Below, piece by piece: positions 36,979 through 45,276 of a DNA stretch of 64,000 nucleotides (the stretch's first letter is position 1; every line of letters starts with the position of its first letter). A program made the translations under genes and the position numbers. This DNA is from Marinobacter sp. (GTDB lineage: Bacteria; Pseudomonadota; Gammaproteobacteria; Pseudomonadales; Oleiphilaceae): contig NZ_JACUUB010000004.1 in assembly GCF_014859525.1 (NCBI RefSeq), forward strand, positions 34,947 through 98,946, written 5' to 3'. The notes beneath the pieces are model-generated. The model saw only the letters and a program-made list of their open reading frames with translations, was not told the origin of the DNA and ran no database searches.

Positions 36979-38433
36979 ATGTCTTCAAGACGCCCCGGAA
37001 AATCCGTGTCTCGCATCAAAACCGGCAGCTTTGAGCGTCGGTTGTCGCTGACTAAAGCAGGCTTGTTTGCCGGTACCCGCATGGCCTCTCACATGGCGAC
37101 GAACTGGTTCAGCGATAAAGAAACCCGGGAAAAACGTCATCGCGCGATGATGTCGAGCCAGGCACGCTTCCTTGTGGATGAGTTGGGGCGGCTCAAAGGC
37201 AGTGTGGTCAAAATTGGCCAGGTGATGGCGCTCTACGGTGAGCATTTTCTGCCGGAGGAAGTGACTGAGGCATTGCACACTCTGGAGGATCAGACCACCT
37301 CACTGGAATGGCCAGCCATCGAAAAGGTACTGAAAGCTGAGATCGGCGCGGAGCGCCTCGCGGAGCTTGAGGTGGATCAGGAGCCGATTGGTGCAGCCTC
37401 GCTTGGTCAGGTACACCGGGCGGTCCGGCGCAGCGATGGGTTAGAGTTGGTGCTCAAGGTGCAATACCCGGGTGTTGCGGATGCGGTAGACAGTGACCTC
37501 AATGCGGTGGCGCAGCTTCTTAAGGTGGCCCGGTTAGTCAGCTTTGGACCCGAGTTCAAAGACTGGCTGGAAGAAGTCCGGCAGATGATGCACCGGGAGG
37601 TGGATTATCGCCTGGAAGCCAGAACCACTGAAAAATTCCGCGTCATGCTGGATTCCGATCCGCGGTTTATTGTGCCCCGGGTGCTACAGGAATACTCAAC
37701 GGATCACATCATTGCTTCGACCTATGAACACGGCCATTCGGTTGGCTCCCAGGCGGTTCGGGATCTGTCGCTGGCCCGCCGGAGTACCTTGGGCAAGGCC
37801 GCATTGGAGCTGTTCTTCCGCGAGCTGTTTGATTGGGGCGAGATGCAGACCGATCCGAACTTTGGCAACTACCGGATACGGATTGCCGGCGAAGAAGGTG
37901 AAGCGTCTGGCCATGATCGCATTGTGCTGCTGGATTTTGGTGCGGTTCAGAGCTACACGCGGCAATTTCTGGATCCGGTCATTCAGATGATTCGAGCCTC
38001 TTACGAGCAGGACTTGGAGCAAGTGATCGATGGTGGTGTCACACTCCGTTTCATGAGCCGGGACTGGCCTGTGGAGGTGCTTGAGAAGTTCGGCTCCGTT
38101 TGCATGTCGGTACTTGAGCCTTTGGCGGGGGACCGCACCCAGTGGCCAGACTACGCGGTAAACGCGCAGGGTGAGTACCGGTGGAAGCAAAGCGACTTGC
38201 CATCCCGGGTTGCCAAACAGGCGGCCCGTTCGGCGATAAGCCGGTATTTTCGGGTGCCGCCCAAGGAATTCGTGTTCCTGAACCGCAAGCTGATTGGTGT
38301 GTACACCTTCATCGCCGTGCTGCACTCGGAATTCAACGGCGAAGACCTGCTTCGCAAGTATCTTTATGGCGAGGGCGGAGGCGATGAACCAAATCCGGTG
38401 GCCTCCAGTACCACCCAGATCACAAAGGCGTAG
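36979..38433 (+). CDS. AarF/ABC1/UbiB-family kinase-like protein
   Basis: The 484-residue protein belongs to the ABC1 atypical kinase family: KIGQVMALYGE (KxGQ motif), an alanine-rich loop DQEPIGAASLGQVHRA, the VLKVQYPG lysine, DPNFGNY and LLDFGAVQ. UbiB relatives help ubiquinone synthesis or extraction of the precursor from the membrane. This copy lacks obvious C-terminal membrane helices and is not in a ubi operon, so it may not be UbiB itself. A TATAAT hexamer at 36901-36906 is a candidate -10 about 73 bases upstream. The 3' end overlaps yqaA on the other strand by 70 bases. Confidence 0.88.
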   Translation: MSSRRPGKSVSRIKTGSFERRLSLTKAGLFAGTRMASHMATNWFSDKETREKRHRAMMSSQARFLVDELGRLKGSVVKIGQVMALYGEHFLPEEVTEALHTLEDQTTSLEWPAIEKVLKAEIGAERLAELEVDQEPIGAASLGQVHRAVRRSDGLELVLKVQYPGVADAVDSDLNAVAQLLKVARLVSFGPEFKDWLEEVRQMMHREVDYRLEARTTEKFRVMLDSDPRFIVPRVLQEYSTDHIIASTYEHGHSVGSQAVRDLSLARRSTLGKAALELFFRELFDWGEMQTDPNFGNYRIRIAGEEGEASGHDRIVLLDFGAVQSYTRQFLDPVIQMIRASYEQDLEQVIDGGVTLRFMSRDWPVEVLEKFGSVCMSVLEPLAGDRTQWPDYAVNAQGEYRWKQSDLPSRVAKQAARSAISRYFRVPPKEFVFLNRKLIGVYTFIAVLHSEFNGEDLLRKYLYGEGGGDEPNPVASSTTQITKA

Positions 38434-38828
38434 CGTACGCCTTTTCCGATACCCACCAGGATCACGAAGTTGACCCAGGGCACCCGCATGATGCCGGCCA
38501 CCAGGGTTAACGGGTCGCCGACGATGGGTAACCAGCCCAGCAGCAGCGACCACTGACCATACCGGTTGAAGCGGTTCCGGGCCTTGTGCAACTGCAGTTC
38601 GCTGACCGGAAACCAGCGTTTGTGCTTAAAGCGATCCACCTGCCTGCCGATAACCCCATTAACGACTGACCCCAGCGTGTTGCCAAGGGTTGCCCAGAAC
38701 CACAACCAGAATAGGGGCAGGCCCTGGCTGGCCAAGGTTCCCAGCATTAACTCCGACCAGGCTGGCAGCAGCGTGGCCGCGGCAAACGCGGTTAAAAACA
38801 GGGTCAAATACGCCAAGGGCGACTCCAT
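38364..38828 (-). CDS. yqaA: YqaA-family (VTT/DedA-related) membrane protein
   Basis: The 154-residue protein is a small DedA-related YqaA protein with LTLFLTAFAAATLLPAWSEL at the N-terminus, WATLGNTLGSVVNGVIGR, and LLLGWLPIVGDPLTLVAGIM in the second half. The function is unknown, probably membrane lipid related. The proline-rich end (FGSSPPPSP) lies antisense to the last 70 bases of the AarF gene and may be an extension produced by drift of the stop codon. It is divergent from the chemoreceptor pseudogene. Confidence 0.88.
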   Translation of the reverse strand: MESPLAYLTLFLTAFAAATLLPAWSELMLGTLASQGLPLFWLWFWATLGNTLGSVVNGVIGRQVDRFKHKRWFPVSELQLHKARNRFNRYGQWSLLLGWLPIVGDPLTLVAGIMRVPWVNFVILVGIGKGVRYAFVIWVVLEATGFGSSPPPSP

Positions 38829-38874
38829 GCTCTAGTATGTTGGTACAGGCTCATCCAAAAAGGTTTTGCTGTCT

Positions 38875-39560
38875 ATGAAACACCTATCACTGCGCTTCAA
38901 GCTCTATGGGCTGGTCATTACCCTTCTGCTGCTGATGGGCGTGAGCATTGTCCTGACCGCCCAGCTGTCTCTGGGCTCGATGGAAGCACGGTTGTCCAGC
39001 GAAACCCGCAATACCGTGCAGAGCATTGTGATGGATCAGCTGGCGGCAACCGCCGGTCAATACGGTGAATTGGTAACCGGCCAGTTTGAGACTGCCTATC
39101 AGACCCCGGAAGTTGTTCGCAGTGTGATCACCCGGAACATCACCTCTGACAGCTCCGGCCGGCTAAGCCGGCGGGATCTTCAGGAAACCGTGGGTACCAT
39201 TTTGGCCGAACAGGCGCATCTCAGTTTGCTCGAAGCGAAGTTCGAGTCTAACGCTTAGACGGTCAGGACATCTACTTTTGGCATCCAGTTATTACCAGCA
39301 ACACCTTGGTCGACTGCTTGATGAAGCGCTGAGGTCGGCGCTCAATGGCTTGGATACCTTGGCCGGTGATATGGGCAGGCCAGTTCGGCGATTGGGCACG
39401 TGGTTCAGTGCAGTGAGAAAATAAACCGGATCATTGAAGTTATTCGAGGGATTGCTGAACATACCAATCTCTTGGCTTTGAACGCTGCGATCCAAGCCGC
39501 CAGAGTGGGGAGCAGGGGCGTGGCTTCGATTGAAAACCTGATCACTTGGCCATTCGCCGT
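38875..39560 (+). pseudogene. Decayed methyl-accepting chemotaxis protein gene
   Basis: The first 128 codons encode an intact receptor N-terminus: a membrane helix (FKLYGLVITLLLLMGVSIVL) and the start of a Cache-type sensor, ending at a TAG at 39256-39258. Shifting frame by one base continues the homology (LDGQDIYFWHP), so a one-base deletion truncated it. After a further loss, ALNGLDTLAGDMG and, from about 39430, the signalling hairpin tip IIEVIRGIAEHTNLLALNAA reappear in other frames with changes from consensus. The HAMP domain and most of the coiled coil are gone. No functional receptor can be made; what remains is a fossil of several hundred lost codons. Confidence 0.82.
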
Positions 39561-39695
39561 TCGCTCAGTATCGACCCTTACTATGACCGCCATGAGAAGC
39601 ATCAATTTTCAATTAGCTCGTCTCGTGTCATTATGGCCACAGTTTAAAATCATATTAGTTACCTGAGGGCTTACCCTTGGTGTGAGGAGATTTTT

Positions 39696-39950
39696 ATGGA
39701 GCAGGTCACCATTTATGGCCGTTCAAGCTGCGGTTTTTGCATTCGGGCAAGGGATCTGTGTGAATCGAGAAACATTCCTTATACCTGGGTCGACATGATC
39801 GAACGAGGTATGAGCAAGCAAGATATTGCCGATCAGATCGGCAGGCCGGTATATACGGTGCCTCAGATTCTGGTGGGCTCGAAGTATGTTGGCGGTTGCG
39901 ACGATTTCTCTGCCTATGTTCGTGAGCATGAGGCGGAAGCAGCCCGCTGA
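39696..39950 (+). CDS. grxC: Glutaredoxin 3 (GrxC type)
   Basis: The 84-residue protein is a small dithiol glutaredoxin reducing disulfides with glutathione. The active site is CGFC (Cys12-Cys15) instead of the more usual CPYC, with the TVPQILVGSKYVGGCDDF segment binding glutathione. A clear GTGAGGAG precedes the ATG. It stands alone between the chemoreceptor remnant and a strong bidirectional terminator. Confidence 0.94.
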   Translation: MEQVTIYGRSSCGFCIRARDLCESRNIPYTWVDMIERGMSKQDIADQIGRPVYTVPQILVGSKYVGGCDDFSAYVREHEAEAAR

Positions 39951-39971
39951 TCCCGCCCCCGCTTCTGGTAT

Positions 39972-40009
39972 GAAAAAGCCCGGTCACCGCAAAGTGACCG
40001 GGCTTTTTC
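39972..40009. terminator. Bidirectional Rho-independent terminator
   Basis: GAAAAAGCCCGGTCAC (39972-39987) pairs perfectly over 16 bases with GTGACCGGGCTTTTTC (39994-40009) around a CGCAAA loop. It serves grxC on the plus strand and the phosphofructokinase gene on the minus strand. Confidence 0.92.
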
Positions 40010-40020
40010 GTTCCCGCAGG

Positions 40021-41283
40021 TCAGAGGCTGAATTCGGCTCTCAGTTTCTTCTCGACCAGCTGGCTCTTCAGATGAGCCACTTTGGGCAGGCCATTTTCGA
40101 ACGGCGGGAAGCTCTCGCCGGCAATCAGCGGCTCCAGGTAGTCACGGCAATCCTGGGTGATGCCGAAGCCATCGTCGGTGATGAAGTGAATCGGCATTTT
40201 CTTTTCCTGATTCGCCACCTCGCTTAGATTGACCTCGCCGATTGACCAGCGGTATGGCTTGGCCTGTTCGCGCACGATAATAGGCATGAGCGCCTGTTTG
40301 CCGGCCAGAGCCATTTCCACGGCGACTTTGCCGACGGCATAGGCCTGCTCGACATCGGTGGCAGAGGCAATGTGGCGAGCTGAGCGCTGGAGGTAATCGG
40401 CCACCGCCCAGTGATATTTGTGGCCCAACGCCTGCTTGACCATGTTGGCCAGGGCTGGCGCGACACCGCCCAGCTGGGTGTGGCCAAAGGCATCCTTGGC
40501 GCCGGCGTCTGCGACAAAGCGCCCGTCTTCATACTGGGCGCCTTCGGAGGCAACCACCACGCAGTACCCGTAATCCTTGACACACTGGTCGACCCGAGCC
40601 AGGAAGGTCTCGCGGTTGAACGGAATTTCCGGGAACAGAATGATGTGCGGCGGTTCGCCTTCACCTTGACCAGCCAGGCCGCCCGAGGCCGCAATCCAGC
40701 CGGCGTGACGGCCCATGACTTCCAGAATGAACACCTTGGTGGAGGTTTCGCACATGGACTTGATGTCCAGGCTGGCTTCCAGGGTGGAGGTGGCAATGTA
40801 TTTGGCCACCGAGCCAAAGCCCGGGCAGCAGTCGGTGAACGGCAGATCGTTGTCGACGGTCTTGGGAATGCCGATGCAGGTGATCGGGTAACCCATCTTT
40901 TCACCAATCTGGGACACCTTGTAGGCCGTATCCTGAGAGTCGCCGCCACCGTTATAGAAGAAGTAACCGATGTCGTGGGCCCGGAACACTTCAATCAGCC
41001 GCTCATATTCGCGCTGGTTTTCGGAGATGTTTTTCAGCTTGTAGCGGCAAGAGCCGAAAGCGCCACCCGGGGTGTGGATCAGTGCCTGAATGGCTTTGTC
41101 GGATTCCAGGCTGGTGTCAATCAGCTCTTCTTTCAGGGCGCCGATGATGCCGTTACGGCCGGCATAGACCTTGCCGATCTGGTCCGGGTACTTGCGCGCG
41201 GTCTGGATAACGCCACAGGCGCTAGCGTTGATAACGGCGGTAACTCCGCCAGATTGGGCATAAAATGCGTTCTTGATCGCCAT
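40021..41283 (-). CDS. pfp: Pyrophosphate-type 6-phosphofructokinase
   Basis: The 420-residue enzyme phosphorylates fructose 6-phosphate, reversibly if pyrophosphate is the donor. The donor-determining positions point to pyrophosphate: the loop reads YNGGGDSQDTA, with Asp at the place where ATP enzymes have Gly104, and the substrate loop reads PKTVDNDL with Lys in place of the Gly of PGTIDND. TDCCPGFGSVAKYIATST and MGRHAGWIAA are typical of the group II PPi clade. The donor is a prediction and some clade members use ATP. It is monocistronic. Confidence 0.9.
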   Translation of the reverse strand: MAIKNAFYAQSGGVTAVINASACGVIQTARKYPDQIGKVYAGRNGIIGALKEELIDTSLESDKAIQALIHTPGGAFGSCRYKLKNISENQREYERLIEVFRAHDIGYFFYNGGGDSQDTAYKVSQIGEKMGYPITCIGIPKTVDNDLPFTDCCPGFGSVAKYIATSTLEASLDIKSMCETSTKVFILEVMGRHAGWIAASGGLAGQGEGEPPHIILFPEIPFNRETFLARVDQCVKDYGYCVVVASEGAQYEDGRFVADAGAKDAFGHTQLGGVAPALANMVKQALGHKYHWAVADYLQRSARHIASATDVEQAYAVGKVAVEMALAGKQALMPIIVREQAKPYRWSIGEVNLSEVANQEKKMPIHFITDDGFGITQDCRDYLEPLIAGESFPPFENGLPKVAHLKSQLVEKKLRAEFSL

Positions 41284-41427
41284 CTCAGGCTGAAGCCTCC
41301 TGCTGGTTCAATGATGACGCAGATGATACGTCAAACGCGGTGGTATTTCATGAGCAGTTACCGGCTCTTGACCCCGCAGAAAGTATGGTAGAGGCTTGGC
41401 AGGTTTCAAACCGGAGGCAACACCTTA

Positions 41428-42822
41428 ATGCACATACACATTCTGGGCATCTGCGGCACCTTTATGGGTAGCCTGGCGGTTATTGCACGCGAGCTGGGCC
41501 ACACCGTGACGGGCTCCGATCAAGGCGTTTATCCGCCCATGAGTACCCAGCTTGAGGCTCAGGGCATCGAATTGATGCAAGGTTACCGGGTCGAGAATCT
41601 TGAGCCAAAGCCCGACCTGGTGTTGATCGGCAATGCCATGTCCCGGGGCAACCCGGAAGTGGAGGCCGTGCTCAACCGCCGTATTGATTATATGTCCGGC
41701 CCCGAATGGCTGGCCCGGGAAGTGTTGCGGCATCGCTGGGTGATGGCGGTGGCGGGCACCCATGGCAAAACCACCACCACGGCCATGCTGTTGTGGATTC
41801 TCGACCAGGCCGGTTTCGATGCGGGGTATCTGGTTGGCGGTGTACCTCAGGATTTTCCGGTGTCCGCGCGCCTGGGCAGCAGTGATTTTTTTGTCATCGA
41901 GGCCGATGAGTACGACAGCGCGTTCTTCGACAAACGTTCCAAGTTCATTCATTACCGCCCGAACACGCTGATTCTGAACAACCTGGAATACGACCATGCC
42001 GATATTTTCGAGAATGTCGAAGCCATCGAACGCCAGTTCCACCATCTGGTCAGAACCGTGCCATCGCAGGGGCTGATCATTCGCCCGGCGCTGGACCCGC
42101 ATCTGGATAATGCGCTCGAGATGGGCTGCTGGAGCCCGGTGCAGGATACCGCCATCGGCAGCGAGATCAGCCGCACCGCAGACTGGCGCGCCGAGTTACT
42201 GTCGGAAGATGGCAGCCGGTTTATGGTGATTCACCATGAGCAGCCGGTGGCTACCCTGAAGTGGAATCTTACCGGCATGCATAACGTGCGCAATGCGCTG
42301 TCTGCCATCGCAGCTGCCCGTCATGTAGGCGTAACCCCGGACCATTCGGTGGCGGCCCTGTGCCGGTTCTCCGGGGTGAAACGGCGCATGGAACTGGTGG
42401 GCGAAATTGGCGGTGTGCGCGTGTATGACGATTTTGCCCATCACCCCACGGCCATAGCCCTGACCCTGGAAGGCCTGCGCAACCAGGTGGGTAATGAGCC
42501 CATCCTTGCCATTATCGAACCCCGGTCCAACACCATGAAGCAGGGCGTGCACCAGCAAACCCTGATTCCCAGTGCCGCTGCTGCTGACCGTGTACTCTGG
42601 GGGAATCTCAGCGAGATGACCTGGCTACCGGAACTGGTCGAGGGCTGGCGGGCTGAGCACGGTGAGCTGGATCACCATGCCGTGGAAGAGTCGGTTGAGG
42701 CACTGATTGCCGCGGCTCTGGAACAGCTGCCGGAAACCTGCCACATTGTGGTTATGAGCAATGGCGGCTTTGGCGGTATTCACCGAAAACTGGTTGCCGA
42801 ACTGGAGAAACGACGTGGCTGA
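41428..42822 (+). CDS. mpl: UDP-N-acetylmuramate:L-Ala-gamma-D-Glu-meso-DAP ligase Mpl
   Basis: Mpl joins recycled murein tripeptide directly to UDP-MurNAc, saving three Mur ligase steps. The 464-residue protein starts MHIHILGICGTFMGSLAVIA, unlike MurC, has the ATP loop GTHGKTTTTAML near residue 110-121, the EADEYDSAFFDKRSKFIHYR segment and the late YDDFAHHPTA motif typical of Mpl and MurC. The ubiX gene overlaps its end by eight bases, an association also seen in Pseudomonas. With alr, dacC and mrdA it adds to the peptidoglycan genes of the window. Confidence 0.96.
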   Translation: MHIHILGICGTFMGSLAVIARELGHTVTGSDQGVYPPMSTQLEAQGIELMQGYRVENLEPKPDLVLIGNAMSRGNPEVEAVLNRRIDYMSGPEWLAREVLRHRWVMAVAGTHGKTTTTAMLLWILDQAGFDAGYLVGGVPQDFPVSARLGSSDFFVIEADEYDSAFFDKRSKFIHYRPNTLILNNLEYDHADIFENVEAIERQFHHLVRTVPSQGLIIRPALDPHLDNALEMGCWSPVQDTAIGSEISRTADWRAELLSEDGSRFMVIHHEQPVATLKWNLTGMHNVRNALSAIAAARHVGVTPDHSVAALCRFSGVKRRMELVGEIGGVRVYDDFAHHPTAIALTLEGLRNQVGNEPILAIIEPRSNTMKQGVHQQTLIPSAAAADRVLWGNLSEMTWLPELVEGWRAEHGELDHHAVEESVEALIAAALEQLPETCHIVVMSNGGFGGIHRKLVAELEKRRG

Positions 42823-43438
42823 TACCTCACCGGTCATCAATCTGGCCTTTACCGGTGCCTCCGGTGCCCAATACGGGCTGCGACTGCTGCAATGCCTGGT
42901 GGCCAATGGCTGCCGGGTGAATGTGATGGTGAGCAAGGCCGCTCAGGTGGTGATTGCCACTGAAACGGAGTTTCGACTGCCAGGTTCCAAACCGGCCATG
43001 GTCGAGGCGTTTACCGATTATGCTCGGGCAAAACCGGGACAGGTGCAGGTGTTTGGCCGGGAAGAATGGTTCTCGCCCCCGGCGTCGGGCTCCGGTGAGA
43101 AAGCACCGCTGGTGATCTGCCCCTGCAGCACCGGCACTCTTTCGGCGCTGGCGACCGGCGCCAGCAATAACCTGATCGAGCGGGCAGGGGATGTGGCCCT
43201 GAAAGAACGCCGCAAACTGATTCTGGTGTTGCGGGAAACGCCGTATTCCGAAGTGCATCTGGAGAACATGCTCAAGCTCACCCGGATGGGAGCAGTGATC
43301 ATGCCGGCCAGCCCGGGGTTCTACCACAACCCCCAATCACTGGACGATCTGGTGGACTTCATGGTGGCGCGAATCCTTGATCACCTGGACCTGCCGCAAA
43401 CCCTGATGCCCCGCTGGGGGGAGAAGACGGACGGCTGA
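42815..43438 (+). CDS. ubiX: Flavin prenyltransferase UbiX
   Basis: UbiX attaches a dimethylallyl group to FMN to make the prenylated flavin used by the UbiD decarboxylase in ubiquinone synthesis. The 207-residue protein has the flavin-binding LAFTGASGAQYGLRLLQ at the start, CPCSTGTLSALATGASNNLIERA in the middle and LRETPYSEVHLENMLKLTRMGA later. The GTG at 42815 has GGAGAAA upstream and overlaps the mpl stop by eight bases; the earlier in-frame codon at 42761 lies deep inside mpl. Confidence 0.95.
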   Translation: MADTSPVINLAFTGASGAQYGLRLLQCLVANGCRVNVMVSKAAQVVIATETEFRLPGSKPAMVEAFTDYARAKPGQVQVFGREEWFSPPASGSGEKAPLVICPCSTGTLSALATGASNNLIERAGDVALKERRKLILVLRETPYSEVHLENMLKLTRMGAVIMPASPGFYHNPQSLDDLVDFMVARILDHLDLPQTLMPRWGEKTDG

Positions 43439-43561
43439 GCTCACCCTCAGGGCGATGGTTTTGGCCAAAGCGATTGATGGTTTTCACCATTGAGCGAAAA
43501 CCCGCCCCGCCACAGACTTGCTGAACACAACGATAAACCAACCCGTTCACCGAGGTTCAGC

Positions 43562-44701
43562 ATGATTCCACGTACTGTTTTCGACGCCGATCTTGAAGGC
43601 TTCCGCGATTCCGTTCGCAAGTTTCTGGAGCAGGAAGCCGCGCCGTATCACGAGCAATGGGAAAAAGACGGCCAGGTCAGCCGCGAGCTTTGGCTGAAGG
43701 CGGGCGAGCTGGGCTTCCTGTGCCCGATGCTGCCGGAAGAATACGGCGGTGTCGGTGCCGATTTCCGCTACTCGGCGGTCATCATGGAAGAAATCTCCCG
43801 GGCTGGTTTGTCCGGCATTGGTTGGGGCCTGCACTCCGATATCGTCGCGCCCTATATCCTGAACTACGGCTCTGAAGAGCAAAAGCAGAAGTACCTGCCC
43901 AAAATGGCCTCCGGTGAAATGATCACCGCCATCGCCATGACCGAGCCGGGCGCGGGTTCTGACCTGCAGGGTGTAAAGACCACTGCGATCCGCCAGGACG
44001 ACCACTACATCCTTAATGGTTCCAAAACCTTTATCACCAACGGCCAGCTGGCAGACCTGGTGATTGTTGTTGCCAAGACCGACCCCAAGGAAGGTGCCAA
44101 GGGCACCAGCCTTTTGTTGGTGGAAACCGCCTGGGAAGGCTTCGAGAAAGGCCAGAACCTGAACAAGGTAGGCATGAAGGCCCAGGATACCTCCGAGCTG
44201 TTCTTTCAGGATGTGAAAGTACCGGCGGACAACCTGCTGGGTGCCATGGAAGGGCAGGGCTTCTTCCAGCTGATGCAAGAACTGCCGGCGGAGCGCTTGC
44301 AGGTGGCGTTGACCGCAGTAGCGGCCGCCGAAGCTGCCTGGCAGTGGACCCTGGATTACGTGAAAGAGCGCAAAGCCTTCGGCAAGCCGGTCATCGCCTT
44401 CCAGAACACCCGCTTCAAGCTGGCAGAACTGAAAGCCGAAATCACCGCAGCTCGGGTGTTTACCGACCGCTGCCTGGAACTGCATCTGGACAAGAAGCTG
44501 GATATCCCCACCGCCGCCATGCTCAAGCAGCACACCACCGATCTGCAGTGCAAAGTGATGGACGAGTGCGTGCAGTTGCATGGTGGCTACGGCTACATGT
44601 GGGAATACCCCATTGCCCGGGCCTGGGCAGACTCGCGGGTACAGCGCATCTATGCCGGTACCAACGAAATCATGAAAGAGATCGTGGCCCGGTCGTTCTG
44701 A
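43562..44701 (+). CDS. Acyl-CoA dehydrogenase
   Basis: The 379-residue FAD enzyme oxidises acyl-CoA at the alpha-beta position. ITAIAMTEPGAGSDLQGVKT and QLHGGYGYMWEYPIARAW with VQRIYAGTNEIMKEI are family signatures. The medium-chain base position has Ala (YAGTNE), while Glu is present in LPAERLQVAL, the place used by isovaleryl-CoA and long-chain dehydrogenases, so this enzyme is probably of that type. The ATG at 43562 is preferred over 43490. No enoyl-CoA hydratase or thiolase is adjacent, so its pathway is open. The 234 bases up to the tRNA hold no gene I can support. Confidence 0.92.
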   Translation: MIPRTVFDADLEGFRDSVRKFLEQEAAPYHEQWEKDGQVSRELWLKAGELGFLCPMLPEEYGGVGADFRYSAVIMEEISRAGLSGIGWGLHSDIVAPYILNYGSEEQKQKYLPKMASGEMITAIAMTEPGAGSDLQGVKTTAIRQDDHYILNGSKTFITNGQLADLVIVVAKTDPKEGAKGTSLLLVETAWEGFEKGQNLNKVGMKAQDTSELFFQDVKVPADNLLGAMEGQGFFQLMQELPAERLQVALTAVAAAEAAWQWTLDYVKERKAFGKPVIAFQNTRFKLAELKAEITAARVFTDRCLELHLDKKLDIPTAAMLKQHTTDLQCKVMDECVQLHGGYGYMWEYPIARAWADSRVQRIYAGTNEIMKEIVARSF

Positions 44702-44935
44702 CCGGCGGATTCCAGGCGGGGGCAGGATCTGCCCGCGGGTGCCTCCGATCTCTCTATTTCGGCGGAATTGTTCTGCCAGGGTGGACTATCAGTATCAGAC
44801 CCTGTCGGATTATCTCGTTGGTTTTCTGGCGGAAGAGTGAGCTTGGGTGTCCGTGTCGCAGCTCTGGGTGCCGGATGCGGTTATCGCTTTCGAGGTGTTC
44901 GTGTTGGTATCTTTTCCACTTCCTGGGGAAGGAAA

Positions 44936-45022
44936 TGGTGCCGAGGAGAGGACTTGAACCTCCACGCCCTTGCGAGCACTAGCACCTGAAGCTAGCGTGT
45001 CTACCAATTTCACCACCTCGGC
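44936..45022 (-). tRNA. tRNA-Leu (CAG)
   Basis: On the minus strand the sequence folds as a class II tRNA: acceptor GCCGAGG pairs with CCTCGGC, the D-loop holds AAATTGGTAGAC, the anticodon stem CTAGC/GCTAG encloses the loop TTCAGGT giving anticodon CAG, a long variable arm follows, and the T-arm contains GGTTCAAGTCC. The 3' CCA is encoded. The gene stands alone. Confidence 0.95.
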
Positions 45023-45276
45023 AGGTGATTTGCAGATTTGCTGTTAGTTTATTGAAAACTGAGCGTTTCTGCCACATCAGTGAGGTTTGCCCTCAACCGA
45101 TGGCGCGTACTTTAATAATTCCCTTATAAGCTGTCAAACATTTTTGGAAAAAAGTTTTTGGCGTATTTATGCCTATAAATTGCGCCCTGGTTAGGCACGT
45201 TTGCCGTACCGACGTTATACTGTTGGCACAATGAATATCGCCGCGCTGATTTGCGGCTTGAATGACAAGGATCCGA

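Noticed and set aside
43547..44581. 344-codon open frame antisense to the acyl-CoA dehydrogenase
   Set aside because: Low-complexity Gly/Gln/Leu translation within a conserved gene; no support.
44702..44935. Small gene or terminator between the acyl-CoA dehydrogenase and tRNA-Leu
   Set aside because: Open frames here run into the tRNA or lack start signals. A GGGCAG/CTGCCC hairpin near 44720 has no T-tract.
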